From positions 168,406,672 through 168,470,671 of the forward strand of contig NC_090322.1 in assembly GCF_040869045.1 (NCBI RefSeq): a DNA stretch of 64,000 nt. Direction: 5' to 3'. The DNA comes from Eurosta solidaginis. Taxonomy: Eukaryota; Arthropoda; Insecta; Diptera; Tephritidae. Below are positions 21,274 through 32,399 of the stretch, in pieces; within the stretch, counting starts at the first letter, position 1; every line of letters begins with the position of its first letter. The position numbers and the translations under genes were made by a program. The notes under the pieces are model-generated. The model did not search any database, was not told the DNA's origin, and worked only from the letters and a program-made list of their open reading frames with translations.

Positions 21274-21438
21274 AATGTAGATAGTAATTTTATTGATATT
21301 ATTACATTGTGACAACAAAATTTTTGTGAAAGATATAAGTTTGTATTTTTCAATCGAAAAAAGAAGGGAACGGACGTGAAAAAAGGGTCCCCAAATTGAT
21401 CGTTGCCTAGGGCCCCGTTGAGGGTTAATCTGGCCCTG

Positions 21439-21446
21439 CACATACA
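21439..21446. repeat. Right TSD of hAT 1
   Basis: CACATACA matches 18551-18558. Confidence 0.85.
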
Positions 21447-21760
21447 TATTTACTAACATACATACATATATGAATTACCAGTAATGGACATGTTACGAAA
21501 GTTGATTGCCATTTGCAATTCTACACACTCTGATTACATGCTGGAGCAATAAAATGTTGTAAACGTAAAATAGTTTTATAGAATTATGAGACGCTTAGTT
21601 ATAAAACCGAGTAGTGTAAAAAAAAAAGATTTACAAGGCGAGCAAAGAAAGTTCATATAAATTGTGCGTGCTTAGCTGACGATTACTGTTTGCTTAAATT
21701 AAATTTTTAATTTTAATTGGCTTAATAAAGACGATAATTGGAAAATTTTTTTTTTGATCG
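21447..21760. other. Unassigned spacer
   Basis: Flank of hAT 1. Nothing recognisable. Confidence 0.4.
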
Positions 21761-22242
21761 TCTATATATATAAAAGAAAGTGGTGTTAGTTACACTACGC
21801 ATAACTCAAGAACGGATGAACCGATTTGGCTGAAAATTGGTGGAGAGGTAGCTTAGAACAAGGGAACGGACATAGGATACTTTTTATCCCCTTCTGGCTA
21901 GGGCCTTGAGATCAAAATGTGGACCTGGGTAATTCTGGGATGTGTTTGTACAGTATGGGTATCACATGGAAGCTGTTTATAAGTACTTTGATACTGGGTA
22001 TTTTTCGTACCCCTGGGTGACTAGGGTCTCGAGATATAGGCCAAAACGTGGACCCGGGCACCCCTAGAATGTGTGTGTAATAGGGATATCAAATGAAAGC
22101 TGTTGCTGAGAGCTTTAAAGTAATTTTCATTGTGATATTCGATTTAGTCGCATCAACCTGGAAAAACTGATAAATATGCATGCGAAGCCGAAATAAAGAC
22201 ATGAATTAATTATTTTTGTTGTTTACGGCCTTTGAATTATAA

Positions 22243-22426
22243 CTTTTTAAATAAAAACGAGCACTAGGCCAAATAATTGTATATTCTTAAACAAATTAAA
22301 TAATATAATTAAATAATATTATTCTTAAACAAATTAAATAATATAATTGTATATCAAAAATTCACGTACTGTGTTTTATTAAGAATATACAATTATTTGG
22401 CCTAGAGCTCGTTTTTATTTAAAAAG
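22243..22426. mobile_element. Foldback/MITE with 48-bp arms inside the Helitron
   Basis: Arms 22243-22290 and 22379-22426 are inverted copies matching at 47 of 48 positions (ends CTTTTTAAATAAAAACGAGC). The 88-bp centre holds a 28-bp direct repeat starting ATTCTTAAACAAATTAAA at 22283 and 22321. No transposase is present. Confidence 0.88.
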
Positions 22427-22552
22427 ACATGATTTAATAATACCCACATACCTATTTACATACATACGTCCTATTTGATTTGCCTGAAATTTGTTATATA
22501 CATTTGCCTATATTAGTATTTACGATGCTTTTTTCCGAGAAGTAGACCAGAC

Positions 22553-22790
22553 ACGAACTGCGACTGGGATTAGGACTAGGACTGGGACTGAGACTGAGAG
22601 TCGGAGTGGGACTGGGCTGAGACTCGAATGGGACTGGAACAAAATACATACCACCCTCTGGGACTGGAAATAAGATATGAAAAAGAATGAGAAAAACTTG
22701 AGAGAAGAGAAAAGAGAGAAGGAGTCTGAGAAAGAGATAGAATGAGACTTAGATGGAGATAGATGAAGCGAAAAATACGGAGGGAGGAGT
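22553..22790. repeat. GACTGG/GAGA purine-rich tract
   Basis: Starts as imperfect GGACTGGGACTG hexamers and grades into GAGAAAGAGA. It is nearly all purine on the plus strand and lies within the Helitron-like element. Confidence 0.75.
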
Positions 22791-22999
22791 GAATACAAAG
22801 ATTAGGAAAAAGTGTAGAGGAGCGGGCAGAGTTAGACGGAAAGAGCTTATTTAAATGTATGCAGATAGACCATATTTAGGGCAGAACAACGTCTGCCGGG
22901 TTTGCTAATTGTATATGAAAAAGACTTCACAAGAAAAACTTGCAATTGCTGTCTGGATGTTCGGGTATTTGTTTTTGTGACGCTATCCAGAATGGTTGA

Positions 23000-24010
23000 A
23001 TATATTTGGATGTAGTATGGCACATAAGGGAATCTTGATTAGTTTAGGCCACTGCTCCAAATTTGTCGAATTAGCTCACTTGAATACTTTTACGGTACGT
23101 CCAAACATCGGGGTAGCAAAAGTTGGGCAGTTAACCATGACGTAATTGGGTGACTCCACCTTGTCATTCTTCATGCAAACTAACACAATTAAAATTTTCC
23201 AGAGCACTGAGCCGCACACTAGTAATGCAGCTGAGCGTTTGTTATTAGCCGACATTACTCCATGCTGACAGTCACCTCTAGTTCACACGTAACAGCTAGG
23301 GCTAAGGGATCTGCTTGACAGTTGCCACTGATGTCGCACATATTGTGTATGCAAAAGTAGCTTGCTGCGACCGTGAGCGATATCAGGCACCCGCCGACTA
23401 TGCTTGAACGCACAGTTTTAAAGCAGCAACATCCGCTTAGAACACGCTGCAGTGCTCAGGCAGCCTAAAAATTCAGGTGACTCCAAGTTCCGGGCAGTAT
23501 ACGCCCCCTGCTGCCCTCCCACCAAGCTTGGACCAATCAATTGAATGCTGGGATCTTGTATTTAGTAAATAAAACTACCTCAGCTTTATTGGAATTTACA
23601 GCTAGACTGCAGGACAAAGACCAACCAGCCACCTTGCTCAACGTGTTCGTGTATCTGCTCCTGACAGGGATTGCTATATCGTCATCATAGGCCACCACCC
23701 GGTAGCCTCTGCATTCGAGGTCTTAGAGTTATTCGTTTACGACTACGGCCCATAGGGGGAGAAAGGACACCCCTCTGTAGGTCACAGAACTACCCCACTC
23801 TGCTGTGAAATTTCTGCCGTCCAAAAGTCTGTTAATAAATATAATAAGCGACGATTTGATTTGCAATACTGTTAAAGCGCATAATTGATATATTCGATTT
23901 CAAGAAAGCCACCCGGAACGACGGTGTAAAAACGAACTTTTGTGCAGCTGGGACATCGGGAAAGTGAGTACCCCATGGGAGCAGGATTCCTGGAGACAAT
24001 TTTTCTGAAG
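23000..24010 (-). pseudogene. LINE RT and RNase H remnant
   Basis: On the minus strand one reads INRLLDGRNFTAEWGSS, TYRGVSFLPLWAVVVNE and GYRVVAYDDDIAIPVRSR, the RT catalytic block with YDDD in place of YADD. VNSNKAEVVLFTKYKIPAFN follows. Further left, LPEHCSVFQADVAALKLC resembles the RNase H Glu block. Frames shift repeatedly. It is a different, older LINE than the family at 4269-6568. Confidence 0.7.
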
Positions 24011-24254
24011 CTCGCAGACTCACTGCACCCTTACACGTCTTCGCATAAGGTTATCCAGGAGTAGCGCTTGGTTCTTCTGGCTTGTCGATACCCACCCAAA
24101 TCCTGTAAAGTTCCCTGGCTGAGGGTAGTTTACTCCTGCTGTTAGTTTTCCGCGGGCAAGGTCGGCTCCGACATTAGCCCCTGTTTCTTTCCTCCTCGCT
24201 TCAGCGCGATTTGGCGATGATAGCTGGTGGGCCGTGTGGTCGCCACTCAAGCAA

Positions 24255-24472
24255 GCAAGTACTCCGAGTGTATTTATGCCATGAAAAATTTCTGAGTAAA
24301 AGCTCATCTGCATTGCAGATGCCGTTCGGAGTTGGCATAAAAGATGTAGGTCCCGTCCCGCCAATTTGTAGGACAAATTAAAAGGAGCACGAGGCAAATT
24401 GGAACAGAAGCTCGGCCGAAATATCTTCGCAGGTTATCGCGCCTTACATTTATTTTATTTGTATTATAACTA
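24255..24472 (+). mobile_element. SINE, 5'-truncated copy
   Basis: Contains AAGTACTCCGAGTGTATTTA, GCATTGCAGATGCCGTTCGG, GATGTAGGTCCCGTCC, GGAACAGAAGCTCGGCCG and GGTTATCGCGCCTTACATTT, the full 3' half of the SINE. It ends in TTTATTTTATTT. The tRNA-like head is absent. Confidence 0.87.
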
Positions 24473-24589
24473 TAATTGAGAGTATGGGGGTAATGTAAGT
24501 CGAGGTCTAGCTGATTTTGGAAAAGTAGCTAGTTCTAAGTGGGAACAGTTATTTTAATCGTTACAGCTGTGAGGCTTTTTCGCCAAGAT

Positions 24590-25040
24590 GTTTTAATACC
24601 TGGACTTCCCTCCGCATTATTTAAAATACCGGGATCATCTCGGACCTGGTTTCGGCAACGATTCAGGATCAATTCAAACTAGATATTTCTAATGTTGAGA
24701 CTTTATCCAGATCTTTTCGGGAAGAGTTAAGTGATATTTTTAGATAGTTTCGAATCATCGTTTCCAAGCCCCCTTGGGACTATTTCGGGATTTTTTTGAT
24801 CGCTTATGGATTGTTTTCGGTATTATTTTCGGAATCATTTCTAGATTGTTTTCCTTATTATTTCGGGATCATTTTCGGACTACCTCTACGTGATTTTGGG
24901 ACCACTTATATACGTAACATTTTGGGATTGCTTTCGAATTCGAGACTATAGAGTACCAAAATTTCGGGACTGTTTGCGACATTATTTCGGAATGTTTTCA
25001 GAATGATTTGTGGGCCAATTTGGAATCTTTTGGGATGGCT
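24590..25040. repeat. Quasi-periodic TTTCGGGATTATT tract, left part
   Basis: Variants of TTTCGGGATCATTTTCGGAC recur every 11-20 bases (for example 24828, 24860, 24950, 24981). The tract continues at 25746 after a LINE insertion. Confidence 0.65.
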
Positions 25041-25044
25041 AGGT

Positions 25045-25739
25045 TAGGTTGAGCTGGCTGGTCCATGAGGACCTCACATATACTGAATGAGTCCTTAGTG
25101 TTGCCAGAAGTTTGTTTTAACGACCAAACTGAAAAATCCCATCAAAAACGACGACCTATGTTATAAAATAACTCTGTCCTCTTGGCAAATACTAGAAGCT
25201 TCCTAGGACTTAAGCCACTTGCTGCTTCTAGATCCGACAGCTGTGTCACTCCTAATAGCTGGAGTCTTTGCCTGGCAAGCGCAGAGCACGAGCACAGAAC
25301 GTGCTCGATCGTTTCCTCCTCCAACCCGTACTTCCTACATCTGCTATCACTGACCAAGCCTAATTTAAAGGCATGTGCTGCCCGAGGGCAGTGTCCAGTC
25401 AGAATACCCGGCATGAGTCTACAAGTCTTTCTTTTTAATGATAGAAGCAACCTTGTTAATCTAAGGTTGTAAGATCTACACATAATCTTCGACACTTTAC
25501 AGCCCCGCGCTTGAACCCACGCCTTTCCCGCTAGTTCGATCTTGTGCACCCCTCGCCTTCGCTTAATCTCGCCCAGTCTAATTAGGACGTCTACGGAGCA
25601 AGCTTCAAGGGATGCGCCCTTTTTAGCTAGTTTATCCGCTTTTTCATTCCCATCTATTCCCATTTGCCCTGGGACCCAATATATGTAGGTGTATGCTTCT
25701 CCCTGTCCCGATTCTCTCCAGCGACTGCTTACACTCTAA
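25045..25739 (-). mobile_element. RNase H LINE, 5'-truncated, copy 3
   Basis: This minus-strand 3' end of the LINE family starts at the plus-strand AGGTTAGGTTGAGCTGG. It includes the C-terminal Cys/His block and part of RNase H (MGIDGNEKADKLAKKGASLE). It splits the TTCGGG tract. A TSD is not evident. Confidence 0.85.
25142..25663 (-). pseudogene. RNase H end and C-terminal domain, LINE copy 3
   Basis: A 173-codon continuous frame links the last RNase H block (GIDGNEKADKLAKKGA) to CRKYGLEEETIEHVLCSCSA and the family's C-terminus (AKRTELFYNIGRRF). It shows how the two pieces are joined in this family, with intact reading across the linker that is broken in copy 1. One Cys of the knuckle is Tyr here. 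Confidence 0.85.
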
Positions 25740-25745
25740 ACATTA

Positions 25746-26140
25746 TCAGGTAATTTTTTGGATTTTGTTTTCGTTATTTTTTGATACTTTTACGAATTCA
25801 GAACTTTTTCAGGATCATTTATAAACTATTTCGGATTAGCTTAAGGATAATATCGAGATTATTTTGCTAAAATTTCGGGATTATCTTCGGAAAGTTTCGC
25901 GACTGTACTCGGATCATTGTGAGACTACTTCGTGATTCTTTCCAGCATAATTTCGGTATTATTTGAAATACTATTTCGGCATTATTTTAGAACTGTTATC
26001 CAACTATATTTCGATATTGTTTGCATTACTATATCCTGCCTTTTCGTTCGAATCGTTTCGGTATTATTTCATTATAAGTCATTTTGTTTTCATGGCCTGT
26101 TAGGGATTGTTCTAGGGATCATTTAGGGACTACTTCGTAC
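25746..26140. repeat. Quasi-periodic TTTCGGGATTATT tract, right part
   Basis: Continues the 24590-25040 tract (TTTCGGATTAGC, TTTCGGGATTATCTTCGG, TTTCGGTATTATTTG). Confidence 0.65.
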
Positions 26141-26142
26141 AT

Positions 26143-26212
26143 ACCACCGTGGTGTGGTGGTAACGCGCTCCTACTACCAAACTAAAGGACCTGGGTTCAA
26201 GTCCAAGCTATG
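26143..26212 (+). mobile_element. SINE head only
   Basis: CACCGTGGTGTGGTGGTAAC and GGACCTGGGTTCAAGTCC are the A and B boxes of the tRNA-like head. The SINE body is missing. Confidence 0.75.
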
Positions 26213-26390
26213 ACGCTTTAAAATTAAGAATGCGGTCAAGGCCATAGGAATTCTTACGACTAAGGTAACTACGCCTTATCCTTGCGGCTGCCCTTAAATT
26301 TAGGGATATGGCATACGGATACGGTTGCAGCTTTTGCTAACACTTTTTGTTCGCGTCGCTTCACTTTAGTGCTTTGACAGCGCCCTAAAA

Positions 26391-26404
26391 TAATAACGAA
26401 ACGC
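26391..26404. repeat. Left TSD of CAA retroposon copy 6
   Basis: TAATAACGAAACGC pairs with TAATATTGAAACGC at 26704-26717. Confidence 0.8.
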
Positions 26405-26703
26405 TCCCCAGCGGGTTAGAGAGCTTTGAATATAAACAAAGGGTTGTGTGGCGCAACCCTTTCAAGAGATTTCCAGCGCAATTTATAGCTTCTATAACCC
26501 AAATTTAGCCGCCGAGGCGGGATGTTTCAATGTGGTCATATTAAATCGTTTCCGACATGGTTTGGTTTGTACATTAATGGTTCTTTGTTACCGGAATGTA
26601 CCGGATGTACATATATCCGAATAAGAACCATCAACATCGATAACATTCCCAAAAATTTTTTGGGATTTTCTTTACCGCTACAACAACAACAACAACAGCA
26701 ACC
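26405..26703 (+). mobile_element. CAA-tailed short retroposon, copy 6
   Basis: Begins with the family 5' end TCCCCAGCGGGTTAGAGAGC and ends CTACAACAACAACAACAGCA. The flanks TAATAACGAAACGC (26391-26404) and TAATATTGAAACGC (26704-26717) form a 14-bp TSD with two mismatches. A full 5' end together with a TSD marks the true family start. Confidence 0.9.
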
Positions 26704-26717
26704 TAATATTGAAACGC

Positions 26718-27783
26718 GTTAAGAGTCCTATACTCCTATAGTGGCGGTTATTGCTACGTCTACAGTCGAAGCTACAGCCCAGTGACTGCTTTAGTGACCA
26801 TTACGGTTACGATAAAACATAAACAGCTCAATCAACCATTGTTTAGTTATCCTTGCAAACGGTTAAACGTCTACTATACATCTTTTCTCTAAACGGTTTT
26901 TTGATCCATTAATATCAATTCCGTTCATTGCATTTGCTTTTGTAATTATTTTCTAAATCACATTACGAACACTGTTTCATTACACTCCATTGCAACGCCA
27001 CTCACTCTCATTGCTAGTGCCATGTTAGCAAAGTTTTCGCTGGTTGTATGCCACAATAACTAGAATATGAAAAATGCTGCAACAGCACAGCAGGCGATTT
27101 CGTAATGAGATTTGCTTATTCTTTTTTCGTTCAACTTTCCCTTTTCTTTCGTTCGCATATCCCTTTACAACATTTTCAATCTATTATTATTTCTTAGTTC
27201 TTATTGTTTCTTGGTGTCTTTATTGTTTTTGCTTTTTTCTTAGTTTCGTGGCAAGCAATTTCCACAAATGAAAACGTGATTATACTACAAGCATTTACAG
27301 TTAAAGTTATATTATTGAAAACTTTTCTCATTAAAGATACATTTGCCATTTCATATTGCATGTATGTATGTATGTACTGTTTGCACATATATGTGTCCTT
27401 TTAATTGCTTATAGTATGCGTCAGTAAGTAAGGAGGAGTGCGGTATGGTATAAGAGTACATGTCGTATACGCAACATTTTTGTAAAAAACCCAGCGTTTG
27501 ATTTTGGTTTTTGTTGTTTCAGAACAGGAAGCATTGAAAGCCGAGAAGCCAGTGTGGTACACTAAACCTTCTACCATAAACTAGCAGTGTCTACCGTCAA
27601 GTATTCCGTCGCGAGGTGGGTTTAGCACTTGGCTCGACGTCCCTTGGAGTCACGTTAATATACTTTCATAGTCGCGCGGTGATAATTTCAGGTTAAATGA
27701 TCCTTAGATACTTTTCAAGTTAAGTCTATTTATGGTGATCAGACAGTCTTATTATGTTCTAGTTGAAGTTCTGAGTTTGAAGA
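26718..27783. other. Unassigned spacer
   Basis: AT-rich with a TGTATGTATGTATG microsatellite near 27360. No supported gene. Confidence 0.45.
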
Positions 27784-27796
27784 TGAATTGGATTAA
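27784..27796. repeat. Left TSD of LINE copy 4
   Basis: TGAATTGGATTAA, identical to 28274-28286. Confidence 0.92.
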
Positions 27797-28273
27797 GGTT
27801 GGGTTAGGTTGAACTGGCCGGTCCATGAGGACTTCACATAGACTGATTGAGTCCGTAGTGTTACCAGAAGTTTGTTTTAACGACTAAACTGAAAAAAAAT
27901 CCTATCAAAAACCAGGACCTATGTTATAAAATAACTCCGTCCTCTTTCTAAATACTAGAGGCTTCCTAGGACTTAAGCCACTTGCTGCTTCTAGATCTGA
28001 CAGCTGTATCACTCCTAATAGCTGGAGTCTTAGCCTGGCAAGTGCAGGGCACGAGCACAGAACGTGCTCGATCGTTTCCTCCTTCAACCCGCACTTCCTA
28101 CATCTGCTATCACTGCCAAGCCTAATTTAAAGGCATGTGACGCCAGAAAGCAGTGTCCAGTCAGAATACTCGTCATGAGTCTACAGTCCTCTCTTTTTAA
28201 TGATAGAAGCAACTTTGTTAGTCTAAGTTTGTAAGAATTACACATAATCTTCGACACTTTACAGCCTTGCGCT
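27797..28273 (-). mobile_element. RNase H LINE, 5'-truncated, copy 4
   Basis: This 477-bp 3' fragment is bounded by a perfect 13-bp duplication, TGAATTGGATTAA, at 27784-27796 and 28274-28286. It reads the C-terminal block (KEETIEHVLCSCPALARLRL) and ends in the AACC tail, on the plus strand GGTTGGGTTAGGTT. It is the cleanest proof of the family's 3' terminus. Confidence 0.93.
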
Positions 28274-28286
28274 TGAATTGGATTAA
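28274..28286. repeat. Right TSD of LINE copy 4
   Basis: TGAATTGGATTAA, identical to 27784-27796. Confidence 0.92.
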
Positions 28287-29038
28287 AATATCATAATTTA
28301 TCAATATAACTTGCCAGACCTATATACTTTGCCAAGGAATTCGGTCAAATTTCTGATATTCTTCCTACTCTTTATAGCAAGCGTATGCCAGGTCGACAAT
28401 ATATATCCCCTTCCACCAGCTGGTCATCAGATATAGGGCGGCGCGTATGAGCTCTTTTTATATTGATATATATTTTAATCCGACCAAGCTAGGAGAGGTG
28501 ATCCAGCATCGTGTCTTGTCTCTCCAATTGTAGCAATGCGCATGCTGTCGGATATCTTTACAATCTTTTCCGCGAATTTTAAACAAACTTCTGTATTTTT
28601 ATTTCCGACTTGAAAATCGGCGTGCTTGGGTCAGGGACTGGTGAGTTTGCCAAGTTTTAGTACGGCACACGCAGTTGCCGGTTTTGAAGATTGTAATGCA
28701 TAATCAGTGCCCAGTCATTGCTTGCTAGCATCCAAGTAACTCTCCACTTGTTCTCTCCAACTTCCTGCGTGCCTCTCCCCTTACTCTGTTTTTCGAATTT
28801 GGTTACATAACTAATTTTTTATTGGTCCTATTATCCTTTTTGCTGTTGCTGGACTTTAGTTCGGTGCACACTGGTGACAACGCCCCAGTGGACCAATTTT
28901 TTGACAGCACGTACTTCTTATTGTCTTTGTTCACTGCAGAACTTATCTTTTCGCCTCTTTAACCAGGCCAAAAAAGGCAGAACTTGTAGAGCACATGTTA
29001 AGTTAAATGTAGGTAATATCATGAGGATGGTGACCCGC
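28287..29038. other. Unassigned spacer
   Basis: No recognisable element or gene. Confidence 0.4.
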
Positions 29039-29344
29039 CTAAATCCCAATTACGGTTGATATCTGAGCTTTGGTGAGCGCAATAACTTTTGTAGACTGCC
29101 TGTTTTTCATTTTCGGCCAGAAGGACCTGGGTAGCCACGAGGCAGTGTCCAACCAGCGTTTGATTAACTGACTAGGAGCACATCTGTACAGGAGCAGACC
29201 ACAGGTGAATTCCCTACAGCCATCTAGATGGGGTTCATCCATGCGCGCTAAGAGATTCGCCTTAAACTTGCCCAGAATTCTTCTATGGCCGAGGTTCCAC
29301 ATGATCGGCGTGGATATCGAATTGTCCAACCGTACAGCATCCAA
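29039..29344 (-). pseudogene. LINE RNase H tail fragment
   Basis: An open frame contains WNLGHRRILGKFKANLLARM, the last RNase H block with PGHR changed to LGHR, and LPRSFWPKMKNRQSTKVIAL, a common motif before the C-terminal knuckle (WPxxxxxRSxxLLxL). It ends TKAQISTVIGI. It is a relative of 30348-30790, but in an order that shows the two are separate or rearranged pieces. Confidence 0.65.
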
Positions 29345-30347
29345 TGCATCGCATACGAAATCGGGACAACTTAAACTTCCTGCTTATATTGAGCTCCTGA
29401 TAGAACAAAAGCGCTCTCCATTGTACTGCTACTAACATAGTGGTAATACTCTCCTTGTTTAATGCGTTTTACTACCAAATAGAGCTGGATCGGCTAGCGT
29501 AATATCTCAAAAAGCAATTGTACTACCCTTTGCGAGCGTCGCTAGCTCTTACCTATGGTCCTCATGGTACAAGACAAGTGAGACCTTCCCAAACGTATCC
29601 TGAAAGCTGGGCTCTTGTATCTCCACGTAAGAAGAATCATTTTCGTTTTGCTAGTCCACTCAGCCCACCCAGTCTACACGTTCAGATAGAATATAGCGCA
29701 GGGTGTAGCGAAATGTATCCCGAACAAGGATAGCCAGGTCAGCTGCGGAGGTAACCATTCGGCATCCACTGCCTTTGGCTCTACCAGAAGCCTATTTAAT
29801 ACAACTCAGATTAGAGAAGATAGAATAATTTTATGGTGTGCCTCTGCATACCTTTCTCCCGATTGAGGCCCCTGCCCACTTCTTGTGACAGTTTTGTTGT
29901 ACAGGACATTCTTAAATGATCTTCCGCTATATAGAAATGCACCCAGAGCAAATTTTTCTGCTCTAGGTATTCTTCGCATTTTCTTTACAATCGAATGAGG
30001 GGCTGTTTGGTAAACGCTGAGGAAGCTCGTACCGGATATACCGTTCACTAGGCTGCTGCAACGTGTTTACGTGAAATGTAACGGCTTCCACCGGTCTTTT
30101 GAACGAAGGTTCCAAAACTGGGGAATGCACCAGGCAGCCAAGCCGGTAAAAAGTTGGTTGATTGGTTGCTGTGCCGCCCGCATATCAAATATCCGAGCAT
30201 AAGTAGCACACGCAGCACCATTTGAATGCATATATCTCCTGGAACCTCTTGCTGCTGTTATGGTATGGCTAGTCGTTACTCCGTTCGAACCATTTGGAGC
30301 AAACAATGAACCTGCTGATTTCTTTTGCAAAGCATTTACCTACTTTT
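29345..30347. other. Probable LINE debris, not resolved
   Basis: Minus-strand open frames at 29806-30048 and 30067-30330 carry no motif I can name. Position between two LINE fragments suggests degraded LINE sequence. Confidence 0.35.
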
Positions 30348-30790
30348 TTAAGTTCTGGTAGTATATAACTGCACAAGGTTAGTTAGAAACCTAGTATGTG
30401 CTAGAGCTGCGCAATCACACAGGTAGTGCGCGATTGTTTCTTTGCTGTGCTCCTCGCTGTAGTTGCTACAAATGCTGTTAGAAGGGATCCCCATTCTCTC
30501 AGTATTCGGTCCAAGCGGACATTGTAGCACTGGTCATATAAATATCTGTCCTTGATCTATTTAGTATGTCCTCTGTTCTGTTACTGTCATAATTCGGTCA
30601 TGTTTGCTTGGTTATCTTGCAGGTGTCCGAAGAGTACCAGTTGGAGACTGCTAACTACTTGATTTCGCTATGTAGGTTTCTTATGTGCCTTAGATTAAGT
30701 GATGAGGGAGTTAAGCGCCTTGTGCGTTGCTTCGACCCTCGACAGTACAAATTTACCAAGGTGTATTTATTTTTAGAAGTTTTTGAAAGA
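30348..30790 (-). pseudogene. LINE C-terminal region with Cys/His knuckle
   Basis: Minus-strand text runs LNLRHIRNLHSEIK, WYSSDTCKITKQT, a stop where Trp is usual, PNYDSNRTEDILNRSRTD, then in another frame CPLGPNTERMGIPSNSIC and KETIAHYLCDCAALA. This is the region after RNase H, ending with a zinc knuckle. A plus-strand frame over 30608-30793 that looks like an exon is a shadow of this. Confidence 0.75.
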
Positions 30791-31543
30791 TAATTTAATA
30801 TTCGTAAATTTAATATTTTCAACATTAAAACCACAGCATAACACCTCCAAATACGGCCCGCATATGTATTTATGCCATATAAACAGTTAAGCTTTTCTTT
30901 ATTTTTTTCAATATATACATACATATGTATCTAGTTGTGTGTGCATGTTCATGTGCGCTTAAATCGTACCAAAAATAGGCACAATTTTTCGTTGTTGCAT
31001 ATCAACAAACACCCATGGCCAAAACAAAAAAAAAGTCACGTATACGCCGGGTAAACCCCAAAGCCACAATTCTACAAGTAACAATCACTTGTGACTAATG
31101 TTGTTCAAATTTTCAAGGATTTTCAAAACTCAACATACGATATAGAAGCATAGCAAACATACAAACACATATACATATAGCACAATGCCAACGAAAATGA
31201 AAGTAATGAATGCCACATAAGCAAAAACGGAAGTAAAAATAGTTCAACATACATATTCAATGAGCTTCCGACCAACGTTACACATACATACATATACATA
31301 AGTATTCCTACACAAGCATTTGTTAATTCATAAATACGTAGAACCAAATCAACAGGCAATGCAAATATCTACATAAATATGTATGTATGTACATAATGTT
31401 AGCAGCAAGTCGTATATTCATATCAAATGCCTGCCATCTAAATGGACAACATCGTTGTTTTCATGCTAAAGGCTATGGCATGCCATGAGCTATATCTATG
31501 TAAATACAAACATAAATATACATATATGCACATATCTGAATGA
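30791..31543. other. Unassigned spacer
   Basis: Rich in ACATACATATG microsatellite text. No gene. Confidence 0.45.
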
Positions 31544-32399
31544 TTAGGCTACGTTTGTGATCGAGCGTAATGGCGTCGAGCGATGCGACGAGAAGCGCTG
31601 TTAGCGATAAATTATATTAGTGCATATGGAGATGTTTATGACAAAGCGATTTAGCGTAAAGCGAATTGAGCGATTACAAGCGGCAAAAGCGACGAAAATT
31701 TGCAACCAAAATATTTTGATTCTGTTGAGCGAAACTAGCGAAACAATATGGATGTTTTTATTAGCCGTGTTTTTTAACACGTGTATATCCGTTTACGCTT
31801 AAACTTTATATGGACTGCTAAGCGACAAACTTTAAATACACCTCTGAAATTGCTGCGCATAAATTTTGTCCTACTAAATTTCAATACGCATTATACTCAG
31901 ATGTAACTGAAATATGTGTCTTTGTTTCACCCTCTACACTAATTCTATGTATTCTATGTGTGTCCACAATTCATCGCAACTGATTCAGCTATATGTTATA
32001 CCCTATGGCCATCAGAGCGTTGTGTCTCCGCTTTTCGGTACACCCTGTTGCTGTAGCTAGTTGTTTAACCACAGCCGCTAGATGGGTCTCCTAAGCATTA
32101 TCTAAGCGAGGATAGGCGTTTTTTTACGCGCAAACGAAACGTTCTTTTTGAGGACTCCCTCGGGGTCATTTGGGGTCATTCCGGGATCTTTTTGGGGACT
32201 TATTTAAAGTTGAGGATTGCGGAAAATGGGCAGCTATTACAGCTGTAATCCATCCGCAATTCAAAACTCAGTTGATAGCTTGCCTCTTGACCGAAGCACA
32301 GAAAAAAGTTAGCTGCCCGAATGACCTCAAAATGAACCCCGAAAGACCCCGGGAGGATCCAGAGGGTGTCCCCGAAATTACCCCAAAAACCCTTGGAAT

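Larger units (their letters stand above)
18559..21438 (+). mobile_element. hAT transposon 1 (ZMYM1-like transposase), interrupted
   Basis: This 2.88-kb element has inverted ends CAGGGCGGATTAAC (left) and GTTAATCTGGCCCTG (right). It is flanked by a perfect 8-bp duplication, CACATACA, at 18551-18558 and 21439-21446. Eight-base TSDs are the hAT signature. Inside lies a plus-strand hAT transposase gene, now full of stops and cut by another repeat at 19978-21066. The flanking ACATACA repeat makes the exact TSD slightly less certain, but the ends are clear. Confidence 0.92.
21761..22908 (+). mobile_element. Non-autonomous Helitron-like element
   Basis: The 5' end TCTATATATATAAAAGAAAG, followed by GTTAGTTACACTACGC and CGGATGAACCGATTTGGCTG, matches the start of a common insect Helitron family as I know it. 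The 3' end has a hairpin, GGCAGA...TCTGCC (22880-22897), just before GCTAA, close to the CTRR terminus rule. No TSD is expected. There is no Rep/helicase gene, so it is non-autonomous. The flanking bases are G and T rather than the classic A and T, a small discrepancy. Confidence 0.75.

Noticed and set aside
29806..30330. Two minus-strand frames between LINE fragments
   Set aside because: No motifs found; probably LINE debris, so not given a function.
30608..30793. Plus-strand frame with apparent splice acceptor (CTTGCAG) and donor, looking like a host exon
   Set aside because: The minus strand over the same bases reads through LINE C-terminal motifs continuous with the knuckle at 30348-30530, so the plus frame is a shadow.
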